Position numbers and translations under genes: made by a program. The notes under the pieces are model-generated. The model did not search any database. It worked only from the letters and a program-made list of their open reading frames with translations, and was not told where the DNA came from. Shown here one piece after another: positions 25,597-35,029 of a DNA stretch of 44,713 bases (position 1 is the stretch's first letter; the number at the start of each line of letters is the position of its first letter). Location: positions 1 to 44,713 of the forward strand of contig CAJUJJ010000021.1 in assembly GCA_910586765.1 (NCBI GenBank), written 5' to 3'. This DNA comes from an uncultured Clostridia bacterium. GTDB taxonomy: Bacteria; Bacillota; Clostridia; Lachnospirales; Anaerotignaceae.

Positions 25597-26150
25597 ATTT
25601 TTTGGAAGAAATCAAGTTATATGAGCCACAGAATGAAAAAGAACAAAAAGATAAATCTGTTATGATGCAATATATTGTAATGTATTATGACAAAATAGCA
25701 TATCGTAGTAATATGCTTTTTCATATGACAGCATCAGCTATCGTATGTAATGAAAACAAAGATAAAATACTTATGATATATCATAAAATTTATCAATCAT
25801 GGTCATGGCTGGGAGGTCATGCAGATGGTGAATATGATTTACAAAAAACAGCAATAAAAGAAGTACAAGAAGAAACAGGTGTTTCAGAATTAAAAGCTAT
25901 CAAAAATGGTATTGTATCCCTTGATATTTTAACGGTAGAAGGGCATTATAAAAATAAAGAGTATGTTTGCCCTCATATTCATTTGAATGTAACATATTGC
26001 TTTATCGCTTCAGAAAAAAGTAACTTGATACAAAATGAACAAGAAACAGAAGGCGTAAAATGGATACCTATTTCAGAAATACCCCAATATTGTACAGAGC
26101 CTAAAATGCTTCCTATATATCAAAAAATCATACAAAGAATAAAAGAATGA
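25593..26150 (+). CDS. NUDIX hydrolase
   Basis: A 185-residue hydrolase of nucleoside diphosphates linked to another moiety. The NUDIX core KEVQEETGV (about residues 89-97) is intact, while the upstream half reads GGHADGEYD, so the usual first Glu of the box is Tyr; this GGHADG variant is known in a subgroup of the family. I choose ATG 25593, which overlaps the mutY stop (ATGA); an in-frame GTG at 25581 would add four residues. Translational coupling to mutY suggests nucleotide-pool or oxidative-damage cleaning, but the substrate is unknown. Confidence 0.85.
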   Translation: MNFLEEIKLYEPQNEKEQKDKSVMMQYIVMYYDKIAYRSNMLFHMTASAIVCNENKDKILMIYHKIYQSWSWLGGHADGEYDLQKTAIKEVQEETGVSELKAIKNGIVSLDILTVEGHYKNKEYVCPHIHLNVTYCFIASEKSNLIQNEQETEGVKWIPISEIPQYCTEPKMLPIYQKIIQRIKE

Positions 26151-26253
26151 AATCATAAAAGTTATTGTATAGTATAAACGAAAAAATAAAAAATATGAGA
26201 TGTTTTTTGTTATTTTTTTCAATATTTTATATTCTAATGATAACTACTATTAT

Positions 26254-26282
26254 TTGACTTTTTTTCTCTTTTGTAATACAAT
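26254..26282 (+). promoter_or_regulatory. sigma-A promoter of the GNAT gene
   Basis: TTGACT (26254-26259), 17 bases, TACAAT (26277-26282), about 40 bases before the TTG start codon. Confidence 0.65.
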
Positions 26283-26321
26283 GTAGCAAAAATAGACATT
26301 GTATAAGAAAAGAGTGATATT

Positions 26322-27422
26322 TTGGTTGAAGTAGCAACAGAACAACAAAAACAACAATATTGTGATATGTGGCAACAATGTTTTGAAGATAGTGAAGCAT
26401 TTCGAAAATGGCTTTTTGATAAACGTTTTTTGCCTAGTTTTTCAACATATATTAAAAAAGATGATGAGATTGTTTGCTGTATGCAGTCTTATCCCATGCA
26501 CATATGGGTAAGAGGAAAAATAGTAAAGGGTGTTATGCTCTGTGGTGTTTGCACAGATAAGAGATATAGAAAACAAGGACTTATGACAGAATTGTTTTCT
26601 GATACTATGAATATGTTAAGTGAAAAAGGCTATGCTTTAGCAGTACACACACCGGCAGTATTACACAGTTACTATCGTTTTGGACATATTGCAGTAAATC
26701 GTTGTAAATATATCAAGTCAGACAACACAGCACAATTTCAAAAAGATAACAATATAAAAGAAGTTCATCAAAATTTTAAATTGCTATATGAGTGTTATGA
26801 AAAATTTAGTCAAAAATACTCTGGTTGTGCTAGTAGAACATTGGCAGATTTTTTATTAAAAATGGAAGATTATGCTATAGATAATGCAAAAGTAATTGCT
26901 TATGAATATAATAGCGATGTAAAAGGATATGCTGTTTTTTATGATACAGATGATATTGTACAGGCAGTAGAAACAGTAGCAGAAAATAATGTTGTATATC
27001 AAAAAATTGTAGAAGGTATATGTACTTATGCACAAGGAAAAAAAGTGAGCATAAAATTACCAGAAGATGTATGTGTAAAAGCAAATTCTCTTTATGAAGA
27101 AGTAGTTGAGAAAGGTGTTGCGGGGATATTAGATATTTCTAAATTGATGTCTTTCATAGGAGAAAAAAAGAACTGTGCCATACAAATAGAAGATAATGTA
27201 ATAGAAAAAAATAATGGTGTATTTGATTTAGATGGCACACCTACTAAAAAATCACCTGATATAAAATTAAGTGCAGGAAATGCAGTACAGTTAATTATGG
27301 GCTATTGCTCTTTAGAGGAGTTACAAAAACAAAATGAGGTAATAATATATCATAATGAAAATGCAGAAAAAATAGCAAATGAATATCAAAAACAGTATTG
27401 TTATATTATAGATGAGTATTAA
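26322..27422 (+). CDS. GNAT-family N-acetyltransferase (Eis-like)
   Basis: A 366-residue acetyl-CoA-dependent acyltransferase. The acetyl-CoA motif is GVCTDKRYRKQGLMTELF (about residues 69-86); AVHTPAVLHSYYRFGH follows as the second conserved block. The remaining roughly 240 residues form a second GNAT-like and a C-terminal domain as in Eis-type enzymes. It begins at TTG 26322 after AAGAGTG; no ATG gives an intact N-terminal GNAT fold. The substrate is unknown. It starts a three-gene plus-strand run with DUF2156 and CDF genes, spaced 15 bases each. Confidence 0.82.
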   Translation: MVEVATEQQKQQYCDMWQQCFEDSEAFRKWLFDKRFLPSFSTYIKKDDEIVCCMQSYPMHIWVRGKIVKGVMLCGVCTDKRYRKQGLMTELFSDTMNMLSEKGYALAVHTPAVLHSYYRFGHIAVNRCKYIKSDNTAQFQKDNNIKEVHQNFKLLYECYEKFSQKYSGCASRTLADFLLKMEDYAIDNAKVIAYEYNSDVKGYAVFYDTDDIVQAVETVAENNVVYQKIVEGICTYAQGKKVSIKLPEDVCVKANSLYEEVVEKGVAGILDISKLMSFIGEKKNCAIQIEDNVIEKNNGVFDLDGTPTKKSPDIKLSAGNAVQLIMGYCSLEELQKQNEVIIYHNENAEKIANEYQKQYCYIIDEY

Positions 27423-27437
27423 GATTGGGAGGATATT

Positions 27438-28418
27438 ATGGAGTTAGGATTAGAAATAAAGCCAATACAACAAGAAATAAAAAAGAAATTAAAATTTAAA
27501 CCAATAGATTTATCAGCAAAAAGTATTATAGAAAGTTACACAAAACCATGGAATTTAGGTTGTTCGGATTTGTCATTTGCAAATCTTTTTATATGGGGCG
27601 TAAATGGCAAAATGGAATATGCTCAGTTAGATAATGTATTGTATATTAAATTAGACTTTGAAAAAGTACCTGTTCATTTTTGGGCACCAATTCCGAAATT
27701 AGGTGCAAATGTAAATTATAGAGAAGCAGTATATACTGCACTTGATTATATGAAAAATATAGGTGCAGAGCCAACAATTCGCTCTGTTTGGACACCTTTT
27801 AAAGATAAAATATTGAAATGCTGCCCTGAATTATTTGTACAGCCTACAGAAATAGCGTGGGACTATGTATATGAAAGAGAAAGTCTTGCTACATTAAAAG
27901 GTAAAAAACTGCATGGAAAAAGAAATCATATCAATAAATTTTTATCAAAATATCCAGATTATGAATATGCTGTATTAGATGATAGTATGATAGAAGAATG
28001 TATTGCACTGTATGAAGGCTGGAGCGACCAAAAAGACGAACATTCTGTTGAACTATCAGATGAAAGAACATCTGTAATGCTTGCATTGCGTCATAGAAAA
28101 GCATTAGGATTAACAGGTGGCTGTATATTTGTAAAAGGGGAATTAGTTGCATTTACATTAGGAGAAAGATTATCAAATAATATGCAGTTAATACACATTG
28201 AAAAAGCAAAAACAGATGTAGATGGGGCATATCCTATGATAAATCAGCAGTATATATTGCATGAGTGTCAGAACGTAGAATTGATAAATAGAGAAGAAGA
28301 TATGGGAATAGAAGGCATGAGAAAAGCAAAACGTTCTTATCAACCTGTAAAAATGATAGAAAAATATCTTATTAGTACAAGGGATTTAACAGATGTAAAA
28401 GGTATTTGGGGGAAATAG
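27438..28418 (+). CDS. DUF2156 (phosphatidylglycerol lysyltransferase-like GNAT) protein
   Basis: A cytosolic 326-residue protein of the DUF2156 family, made of tandem GNAT-like domains related to the catalytic half of MprF. Typical segments are WNLGCSDLSFANLFIWG (about residues 39-55), KGKKLHGKRNHINKFL (about 154-169) and the C-terminal NREEDMGIEGMRKAKRSYQP. It lacks the membrane flippase part of MprF, so it is the stand-alone type with unknown acceptor. GGGAGG precedes the ATG. Confidence 0.88.
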   Translation: MELGLEIKPIQQEIKKKLKFKPIDLSAKSIIESYTKPWNLGCSDLSFANLFIWGVNGKMEYAQLDNVLYIKLDFEKVPVHFWAPIPKLGANVNYREAVYTALDYMKNIGAEPTIRSVWTPFKDKILKCCPELFVQPTEIAWDYVYERESLATLKGKKLHGKRNHINKFLSKYPDYEYAVLDDSMIEECIALYEGWSDQKDEHSVELSDERTSVMLALRHRKALGLTGGCIFVKGELVAFTLGERLSNNMQLIHIEKAKTDVDGAYPMINQQYILHECQNVELINREEDMGIEGMRKAKRSYQPVKMIEKYLISTRDLTDVKGIWGK

Positions 28419-28433
28419 TATTGGGGGGAGTGT

Positions 28434-29621
28434 ATGATAAAGTTTATATTAAAGTATTTTGTCAAAAGTGATGTAATAGATAGTGAAACAAGAAAAAAAT
28501 GTGGTGTAATAAGTGGATATGTAGGGATATTTTGTAATTTTATGCTTTTTTGTGTAAAATTATTTGCAGGTATGATAACATCTTCTGTATCTATTATGGC
28601 AGATGCCTTAAACAATTTGTCTGATGCCGCTTCTTCTGTTGCGACACTTTTAGGATTTCATTTAGCAGATAGACCGCCAGATGAAGAACACCCTTTTGGA
28701 CATGGAAGATATGAATATGTAGCAGGCTTTGTAGTTTCTATGATTATTATATTGATGGGTATAGAACTTTTAAAAGCATCTTTTGATAAAATCATACACC
28801 CCCAGCAAATGACATTCCATATGTTGTCGTTTTTTATAATGTTGTGTTCTATATTAGTAAAATTGTGGTTGTGCTTTTTTAATAAAAAAATGGGGAATAT
28901 GATTTCTTCAGCAACACTGCAAGCAACAGCAATGGATAGTTTGACAGATGTAGTAGCAACTTCTGCTGTAATAATAGGTATGCTTGTAACACATTTTTTT
29001 GAAAAAAATATTGATGGATATATGGGTATTGTGGTAGCACTTTTTATATTATATACAGGTATTACGACAGCAAGAGAAACACTTAACCCTATTATTGGAA
29101 CTGCACCATGTTCTGATTTAGTAGAGGAAATTAAAAATGAAGTGCTTTCTTATAATGGTATATTGGGCGTACATGATTTAATTGTGCATAGCTATGGTGC
29201 AGAAAAAAGGCTTGTTTCCCTTCATGCAGAAGTGTCAGCACATGATGATATATTAAAAACACATGAAATAATTGACACAATAGAGAGGGATATTAAACAA
29301 AAGTTTTTGTGTGATACAGTAATACACATGGACCCTATTGATATGGAAGATGAGCAAACAAAACAACTGTATCATAAAGTAAAACAAATTGTAAAAAGTA
29401 TAGATAATACATTTGAAATACATGATTTTAGAGTAGTAAAAAGTATGGGAGAAATGAAATTATTTTTTGATGTTAGTGTATCTTTTCAATGTCAACAAAA
29501 TGATAATGACATTGCTGAAAAAATAAAGTGTGATGTAGAAAAATTAGGACAATGTTATATTACTGACATTACAATAGACAGATTATATTCTAGTATTTCT
29601 AATCATACAGCAAATGAATAA
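28434..29621 (+). CDS. cation diffusion facilitator (Zn/Fe/Mn-type exporter)
   Basis: A 395-residue proton-coupled metal exporter. Six membrane helices lie between about residues 28 and 215. Metal-site residues are visible in helix 2 (DALNNLSDAAS) and helix 5 (MDSLTDV), giving a DD-DD type site, and the loop motif HPFGHGRYEY is conserved. The C-terminal cytosolic ferredoxin-like domain is followed by a second similar stretch (from about residue 305), longer than in short CDF proteins. The metal cannot be assigned firmly. GGGGGGAG lies just before the ATG, and a terminator follows immediately. Confidence 0.92.
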   Translation: MIKFILKYFVKSDVIDSETRKKCGVISGYVGIFCNFMLFCVKLFAGMITSSVSIMADALNNLSDAASSVATLLGFHLADRPPDEEHPFGHGRYEYVAGFVVSMIIILMGIELLKASFDKIIHPQQMTFHMLSFFIMLCSILVKLWLCFFNKKMGNMISSATLQATAMDSLTDVVATSAVIIGMLVTHFFEKNIDGYMGIVVALFILYTGITTARETLNPIIGTAPCSDLVEEIKNEVLSYNGILGVHDLIVHSYGAEKRLVSLHAEVSAHDDILKTHEIIDTIERDIKQKFLCDTVIHMDPIDMEDEQTKQLYHKVKQIVKSIDNTFEIHDFRVVKSMGEMKLFFDVSVSFQCQQNDNDIAEKIKCDVEKLGQCYITDITIDRLYSSISNHTANE

Positions 29622-29624
29622 TAT

Positions 29625-29648
29625 AAGCCCAAGCGAATGCTTGGGCTT
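29625..29648. terminator. hairpin terminator between CDF and fruA
   Basis: AAGCCCAAGC (29625-29634) pairs perfectly with GCTTGGGCTT (29639-29648) over GAAT. It sits between convergent genes; T runs beside it are short, but the GC-rich stem is the strongest in the area. Confidence 0.75.
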
Positions 29649-29661
29649 GTTATGTTTTTGT

Positions 29662-31545
29662 TTAGTTTTGAATAGGTTTTTTCAGTATTGCTAACAATGC
29701 TGTACCAACCACAGAACCGATTACAAGTGATAATAAATACATAATACTATTTCCAATAACAGGAAGTACAAACAATCCGCCGTGTGGTGCCATTAATGTA
29801 CAGTTAAAGAACATAGACAATCCTCCTGAAACAGCTGCACCGATTGCACAAGCTGGTATTACATGAAGTGGGTCAGATGCTGCAAAAGGAATTGCACCTT
29901 CTGTAATGAATGAAAGACCCATAATATAATTTACAACACCTGATTTTCTTTCTGCTTCTGTAAATCTATTTTTAAAGAATGTTGTTGCTAATGCAATAGC
30001 AAGAGGTGGAACCATACCGCCTATCATAACGGCTGCCATCATTTCATAATTGCCTTCTGTAATAGATGCTGTACCAAATACATAAGCTGCTTTATTTATT
30101 GGACCTCCCATATCAATAGACATCATACCTGCTAATATAATGCCAAGCAATATTTTACTAGAAGAACCCATTGAATTTAAACCATTAAATAATGCTGTAT
30201 TTATTGCACCTACTATTGGATTGATAATAAATATAATGATTGCACCTATCAAAAATATACCACAAAGAGGATAAAGTAATACAGGTTTGATACCTTCTAA
30301 ACTTTGAGGAAGTTTGTCAAATGCTTTTTTCAATGCTAATATTAAATAACCTGCTATAAATCCTGCTGCTAATGCACCTAAAAATCCACTTCCACCTTCT
30401 TTTGCTAAAAATCCACCTACAAAACCAACTGCTAATGCTGGTCTGTCGCCTATACTAGAGGCAATAAAACCAGCTAATACAGGTAACATAAATGCAAATG
30501 CACCATCTCCAACTTGTTTTAAAAATGCTGCAAATGGTGTGTTACTTCCAAAATTTGCAGGATTGATTTCGTAATTATCAAACAAGAAAGCTAATGCAAT
30601 TAAAATACCACCGCCTATTACAAATGGAAGCATATTAGAAACGCCATTCATTAAGTCAACATATACTGTATGAAGTCCTTTTCCTTTTTCTTGTGTTTGT
30701 TCTTCAGCACCACCTTCTGCTTGGAATATAGGTGCATCGCCTGCCATAGCTCTGTCTAAAAGTTCATCAGCTTTGTGAATACCATCAGCAACTTTTGTAA
30801 CAATGACTTTTTTGCCATTAAAACGAGCCATTTCTACTTTTTTATCTGCTGCAACAATAATACATTTTGCATTTTTAATTTCTTCTGCTGTCAGTACATT
30901 TTTAGCCCCACCTGAGCCATTTGTTTCAACTTTGATAGAAATGCCTTTTTCTTTTCCTTTTGTTGCTAAATTTTCTGCTGCCATAAAAGTATGTGCTATA
31001 CCTGTAGGACAGGCTGTAACAGCTAATACATCATATCCTCCAGTGCTTTGTGAAGCTGGTTTTTCATCGGCATATTCTTCTGCAAATTTTTCTCTTTCTG
31101 CTTTGTCAATAATGTCTAAATAAGTATCAACATCTTTTGCATTTAATAAGTCATTTCTAAAATTTTCGTTCATTAAAAGCATAGAAAGTCTTTGTAATAC
31201 TTCAATGTGTACATCTCCGCCCTCAGCAGGTGCTGCAATCATAAAAAATAATTTACTTGGTTCACCATCTAATGACTCGTAATCCACTCCCTCTGGTACT
31301 GTCATAGAACTTAAACCAGGATTTTTTACCGCTGCAACTTTTGCATGAGGAATGGCAATACCTTCTCCAATACCCGTTGTTCCGCTCGCTTCTCTCTCCA
31401 ATACTCCCTTTTTGTAACCTTCTCTATCGTTTAATTTATCTCCTTTTTCCATTAAATCTACTAATGTATCAATGGCTTCCTCTTTGCTTTTTGGTGCTGC
31501 TCCCAATAATATAGAATTTTTTGATAATAATTCTGTAATTTTCAT
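29662..31545 (-). CDS. fruA: PTS fructose transporter, IIABC fusion
   Basis: Imports and phosphorylates fructose to fructose-1-phosphate. The 627-residue fusion carries IIA (about residues 1-150, phospho-His67 in GIAIPHAKV), IIB (about 171-270, phospho-Cys179 in VTACPTGIAHTF) and a membrane IIC domain (about 285-625, with MSIDMGGPINKAAYVFG and FITEGAIPFAASDP). The A-B-C order is usual in Firmicutes. AGAGGAGG precedes the ATG. It is the last gene of the fruR-fruK-fruA operon. Confidence 0.96.
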   Translation of the reverse strand: MKITELLSKNSILLGAAPKSKEEAIDTLVDLMEKGDKLNDREGYKKGVLEREASGTTGIGEGIAIPHAKVAAVKNPGLSSMTVPEGVDYESLDGEPSKLFFMIAAPAEGGDVHIEVLQRLSMLLMNENFRNDLLNAKDVDTYLDIIDKAEREKFAEEYADEKPASQSTGGYDVLAVTACPTGIAHTFMAAENLATKGKEKGISIKVETNGSGGAKNVLTAEEIKNAKCIIVAADKKVEMARFNGKKVIVTKVADGIHKADELLDRAMAGDAPIFQAEGGAEEQTQEKGKGLHTVYVDLMNGVSNMLPFVIGGGILIALAFLFDNYEINPANFGSNTPFAAFLKQVGDGAFAFMLPVLAGFIASSIGDRPALAVGFVGGFLAKEGGSGFLGALAAGFIAGYLILALKKAFDKLPQSLEGIKPVLLYPLCGIFLIGAIIIFIINPIVGAINTALFNGLNSMGSSSKILLGIILAGMMSIDMGGPINKAAYVFGTASITEGNYEMMAAVMIGGMVPPLAIALATTFFKNRFTEAERKSGVVNYIMGLSFITEGAIPFAASDPLHVIPACAIGAAVSGGLSMFFNCTLMAPHGGLFVLPVIGNSIMYLLSLVIGSVVGTALLAILKKPIQN

Positions 31546-31573
31546 AAAAATATCCTCCTCTCAAATTGTCATA

Positions 31574-32494
31574 TTATATTTCTCTTTTTAATGTCTTTAA
31601 TATTGCCTCTACTTCTGTTTTTGTTGCTAAATATTTTGAAAAGGCACTTGCACTGCCTGTTGCTACACCCATATAAAACGCTTCTTCTAATGAATTATTT
31701 TTTAAATATCCTGCTGTAAATCCCGCTACCATGCTATCTCCAGCACCTACAGAATTGACAACTGTTCCTTTTGGTGCTGGTGTTTTATATATCTCTCCAT
31801 TTGCTCCAACCAATATAGCACCGTCACCAGCCATAGATACTAAAACATTTACTTTGTTATTGCCCATTTGTTGTAGCTTTTTAGCATATGTAATAATTTC
31901 TTGTTCTCCCTTTAATTTCACACCAAATATTTCACCTAATTCGTGATTGTTTGGCTTTATCAAAAATGGTTGATATTTCATAACATTGACAAGTAATTCT
32001 TTTGTAGCATCTACTATAATTTTAATGCCTTTGTTTTGTAGTCTTGCCATTATTTTTTCGTAAATGTCTTTGGGAAGTGTTGCAGGTACGCTTCCAGCTA
32101 ATATCAATATATCTTCTGATTGTAATGTATCTAATTTGTCAAAGAGTTGCTGTAATTCTTTTTCGCTGATTTCTGGCCCTATGCCATTGATTTCAGTTTC
32201 TTCTTTTGCTTTGATTTTAACGTTTATGCGAGAAAGTCCTTTTTCTAAATGTATAAAATCGCTTTTTCCTCCGCTTCTTTTAAAACCATTTTCAATTTCT
32301 TCTCCTGTAAAACCAGCAACAAATCCAAGTGCTGTATTTTCTACTCCTAAATGGTTGAGTACAATAGAAACATTGATACCTTTTCCACCGCTTAGTATAA
32401 GCTCTGATGTAACTCTGTTAATTTCTCCAGCGATGAGTTGCTCTGCTGTAATAATGTAATCTAATGAGGGATTGAATGTAACGGTATAAATCAT
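31574..32494 (-). CDS. fruK: 1-phosphofructokinase
   Basis: Phosphorylates fructose-1-phosphate to fructose-1,6-bisphosphate. The 306-residue PfkB-family kinase shows the N-terminal signature (YTVTFNPSLDYII, LSGGKGINVSIVL) and the C-terminal nucleotide/catalytic motif NSVGAGDSMVAGFTAGY, with the catalytic Asp in GAGDS. It lies between fruR (16 bases away) and fruA (28 bases away), the normal order. Confidence 0.96.
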   Translation of the reverse strand: MIYTVTFNPSLDYIITAEQLIAGEINRVTSELILSGGKGINVSIVLNHLGVENTALGFVAGFTGEEIENGFKRSGGKSDFIHLEKGLSRINVKIKAKEETEINGIGPEISEKELQQLFDKLDTLQSEDILILAGSVPATLPKDIYEKIMARLQNKGIKIIVDATKELLVNVMKYQPFLIKPNNHELGEIFGVKLKGEQEIITYAKKLQQMGNNKVNVLVSMAGDGAILVGANGEIYKTPAPKGTVVNSVGAGDSMVAGFTAGYLKNNSLEEAFYMGVATGSASAFSKYLATKTEVEAILKTLKREI

Positions 32495-32510
32495 ATTTTT
32501 CGCCTACCTT

Positions 32511-33251
32511 TCATTTTTCTACGTATATCGTATTGATATGATTTTCTGGTGCTGATTTTGTTGTAATAATAGTGCTATTTTCTATTTGACCAAATGTTAC
32601 TGCGGAAACAATATTAAATTTACTGGAATCTGCTAAAACATAAGACTTTTTACATTGCAACATAGCTGTTCTTTTTACAGATGCTTCGTTTGCTTCTGGT
32701 GTGCTAAATTGTGCTACTTCACTTATGCCGTTTGTGCCAAAAAAGCCCTTTGTAAAATGATATTTTTGTAAATTTTCTACTGCTTCACTGCCGATAATTG
32801 CTTCTGTTACTGCTTTAAAAGTACCTCCTATAATGGTAACAGGGATATTATTTTTTGCTAATGCTTTCGCTTGCCAAACAGAATTGGTAACATAGTTGGC
32901 ATTTTTTTCTGTAATGTAGCTTGCCATGATTTCAACTGTTGTACCAGCATCAAGATAAACAAAATCGCCAGGTACAATTAATTTTGCTGCATATTTTCCT
33001 ATGATGTGTTTTTGTTCTAAATTTAATGTACTTTTTTTGGCAATGCCAACATCAGCCATATCATATTGTAAATCAAGTGCAGTAGCACCACCGTGTACCC
33101 TGATAAGTTTTCCTAGTTTGTCAAGTGATACCAAATCTCTTCTGACTGTAGACTCTGATATATCTAATTCCTCAACTAACTCTAATACAGTAACTGTCTT
33201 TTTATCATCAACCATATCCATTATTTTTTGGTATCTTTGTTCTGTTAGCAT
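32511..33251 (-). CDS. fruR: DeoR-family fructose operon repressor
   Basis: A 246-residue DeoR-type repressor: N-terminal winged helix with TVLELVEELDISESTVRRDL (about residues 19-38) and RVHGGA, and a C-terminal sensor domain of the sugar-phosphate isomerase-like fold with YLDAGTTVEIMA and VLADSSKFN. It probably senses fructose-1-phosphate and represses its own operon through the inverted repeat at 33302-33339. AAGGAGGG precedes the ATG. Confidence 0.93.
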   Translation of the reverse strand: MLTEQRYQKIMDMVDDKKTVTVLELVEELDISESTVRRDLVSLDKLGKLIRVHGGATALDLQYDMADVGIAKKSTLNLEQKHIIGKYAAKLIVPGDFVYLDAGTTVEIMASYITEKNANYVTNSVWQAKALAKNNIPVTIIGGTFKAVTEAIIGSEAVENLQKYHFTKGFFGTNGISEVAQFSTPEANEASVKRTAMLQCKKSYVLADSSKFNIVSAVTFGQIENSTIITTKSAPENHINTIYVEK

Positions 33252-33275
33252 TTGTTTTTCCCTCCTTCTGTTAAT

Positions 33276-33304
33276 ACTATAACATCATTTTTAATCAAAA
33301 TCAA
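33276..33304 (-). promoter_or_regulatory. promoter of the fruRKA operon
   Basis: On the minus strand: TTGATT (33304-33299), 17 bases, TATAGT (33281-33276). The -35 box abuts the operator palindrome. Confidence 0.8.
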
Positions 33305-33339
33305 TCATAAACAATCACAAATATGACTGTTTATGATTG
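33302..33339. promoter_or_regulatory. FruR operator: 12-base inverted repeat
   Basis: CAATCATAAACA (33302-33313) and TGTTTATGATTG (33328-33339) are perfect inverted copies separated by 14 bases. They overlap and lie just upstream of the -35 box of the fru promoter, matching a DeoR-type repressor site. Part of a 478-base gene-free stretch (33252-33729). Confidence 0.78.
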
Positions 33340-33466
33340 TAATATGTGCACAATGTTGATTGATACTGACTGAATATAAATGAATTGTTGTATTGTTGTT
33401 ACAAATAGAATTTCTTTTTTATAGTAGTATTTACTATGTTTTGTAATATAATAAGGCAAAAATAAA

Positions 33467-33495
33467 TTGTTTATAAAAATAAAGTATGTTATAGT
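33467..33495 (+). promoter_or_regulatory. rightward sigma-A promoter before the prophage junction
   Basis: TTGTTT (33467-33472), 17 bases, TATAGT (33490-33495). It points toward the integrase end of the element, where only a 13-codon frame is found, so its original gene may be missing. Confidence 0.5.
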
Positions 33496-33599
33496 AAAAG
33501 TAAAGATATTTTTATTTTAGTAATAAAAACATTTAAAATCAGTCAAATTTGTTGTGTTTAAAAAGTTGTGAGTGTATTTTTTTGAAAAGGAAGCTTACT

Positions 33600-33641
33600 A
33601 TGAATAAATTGATTATTTATATTTTGTTTACAAATATGTAA
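33600..33641 (+). CDS. 13-codon frame, possible truncated host gene start
   Basis: AAAAGGAAG (33584-33592) precedes ATG 33600, which reads MNKLIIYILFTNM and stops. Together with the upstream promoter it looks like the beginning of a gene cut off by the neighbouring integrated element. It may equally be chance; no family can be recognised in 13 residues. Confidence 0.22.
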   Translation: MNKLIIYILFTNM

Positions 33642-33660
33642 AAGAAAAGAATGGTATTAT

Positions 33661-33703
33661 AAAAAAGGTGCTGAAAGTATTGATATTACAGTATTTTCAG
33701 CAC
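33661..33703 (-). terminator. terminator of the integrase gene
   Basis: GTGCTGAAA (33668-33676) pairs with TTTTCAGCAC (33694-33703); on the minus strand the hairpin is followed by six T (complement of 33661-33666). It lies 27 bases after the integrase stop. Confidence 0.8.
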
Positions 33704-33729
33704 TTTACTATTTTATATTTTAAACAAGT

Positions 33730-34932
33730 TTAAGCGTGTTTGTCCCACTTTTGTCCCATTTCATTAAAATTTAATTTTTTTTCGAACATTTCAGCAGCAA
33801 TAACATCAACGTCAGTTAAAGCATGTAAATATCTGTTTGTAGTGGTTAAATTAGTATGCCCTAAACGACTAGAAACAGTTTTAATATTTGTGCCATTTAC
33901 AAGTAGTATAGTAGCAGAAGTGTGGCGAAGGGCATGGAATTTAATATATGGTAAATTATTCTTTTTTAAAAAATGTTTAAACCAGTTAGACAATGCAGTA
34001 ACAGATAGATAATCGCCATGTTTATCTGTAAAAAGCATATTATATTGATTAGGTGTTTGTGTAAAAAGTTGCTGTTCTATTTGATATTTTTTATATTGTC
34101 TAAGCATACAAATCATATAATCTGGTATAGTAATAGTACGATTACTACTAGAAGTTTTAGGTAGTTTTATTCCTTTTTTGTCAGTAACATGATATGCTGT
34201 TTTTGATATTACAATTTGCTTTTTATCCCACAATATATCACTCCATTGTAATGCAGCTAACTCACCACGTCTACAACCAGTACATAAAGCTAAATGTATT
34301 ATTATTTTACGTTCAAAAGGCTCTTTTTCTAAACAATTTAATAATGCAGTAATACCTTTTTCATCTAATATGTCTGTGTGAACTGGTGGAGTTTTAGGCA
34401 TATCAATATTATTTAGTGATGATGGATTAAAATCCAGAAAGCCTTTTTTACAAGCAAATTTGAAAATTGACTGTAAAACGATAAAATATGCCTTTACAGT
34501 AGATGGTAATAAATATGTTGATTTTGTATTATAATTTGCTTTTTGTTCTGAAAGAGCATTTACAAATTTTTGTATGTGTAAAGGTGTTACATCAATTAAT
34601 TTTAAATGTCCTAATGCAGGAACAATATAATTTTCTATTACTTTTTGATAATTATGGAATGTATTAGGAGAAAGTGTTTTTTTCTGCATATCTAAATAAA
34701 TATCACAAAATTCGTGTAGTTTTATTTTGTTATCAATTTTTACAGTAACACCCTTTTTTACTTTTTCTTCAAATTGTACAGCGATTTTATTTAATTCTTT
34801 TTCTATTTGACGTGTGGTCATTTTGTCATCTGGTTTCCATGTCATAGAATTTATTATTTTTTTACCATAGATATCAGTACCACAAGATACTCTAATTTGA
34901 TAAGAAGTACCTCTTTTTCTAATTGTTGCCAT
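33730..34932 (-). CDS. int: tyrosine-type site-specific integrase
   Basis: Catalyses integration and excision of the element. The 400-residue protein has an N-terminal AP2-like arm-binding domain (about residues 1-60), a SAM-like core-binding domain (about 70-165) and a catalytic domain (about 185-385) with Arg221 (TGCRRGE), His333 and Arg336 (HALRH), His359 (LGHT) and nucleophile Tyr368 (NRYLHAL). All catalytic residues are present, so it should be active. It is the outermost gene of the element, transcribed outward, as is usual. Confidence 0.96.
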   Translation of the reverse strand: MATIRKRGTSYQIRVSCGTDIYGKKIINSMTWKPDDKMTTRQIEKELNKIAVQFEEKVKKGVTVKIDNKIKLHEFCDIYLDMQKKTLSPNTFHNYQKVIENYIVPALGHLKLIDVTPLHIQKFVNALSEQKANYNTKSTYLLPSTVKAYFIVLQSIFKFACKKGFLDFNPSSLNNIDMPKTPPVHTDILDEKGITALLNCLEKEPFERKIIIHLALCTGCRRGELAALQWSDILWDKKQIVISKTAYHVTDKKGIKLPKTSSSNRTITIPDYMICMLRQYKKYQIEQQLFTQTPNQYNMLFTDKHGDYLSVTALSNWFKHFLKKNNLPYIKFHALRHTSATILLVNGTNIKTVSSRLGHTNLTTTNRYLHALTDVDVIAAEMFEKKLNFNEMGQKWDKHA

Positions 34933-35029
34933 ATTATATCAATCCTTTCGTGTTTTGTAAAAAAACTTGAAAGTGTAGGACGGCTTTGATATAATAAATA
35001 GAGAACCCCAATTATATTAATTCTTTTTG

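Noticed and set aside
33301..33350. The CAATCATAAACA inverted repeat as a phage attachment site
   Set aside because: It overlaps the fru promoter and belongs to fruR regulation; it lies over 300 bases from the element's gene content.
34930..34960. TTTACA-N17-TATAAT on the minus strand touching the integrase start codon
   Set aside because: The -10 box overlaps the ATG and ribosome site, so the transcript would start inside the gene; the match probably arises from the AT-rich ribosome-site region.
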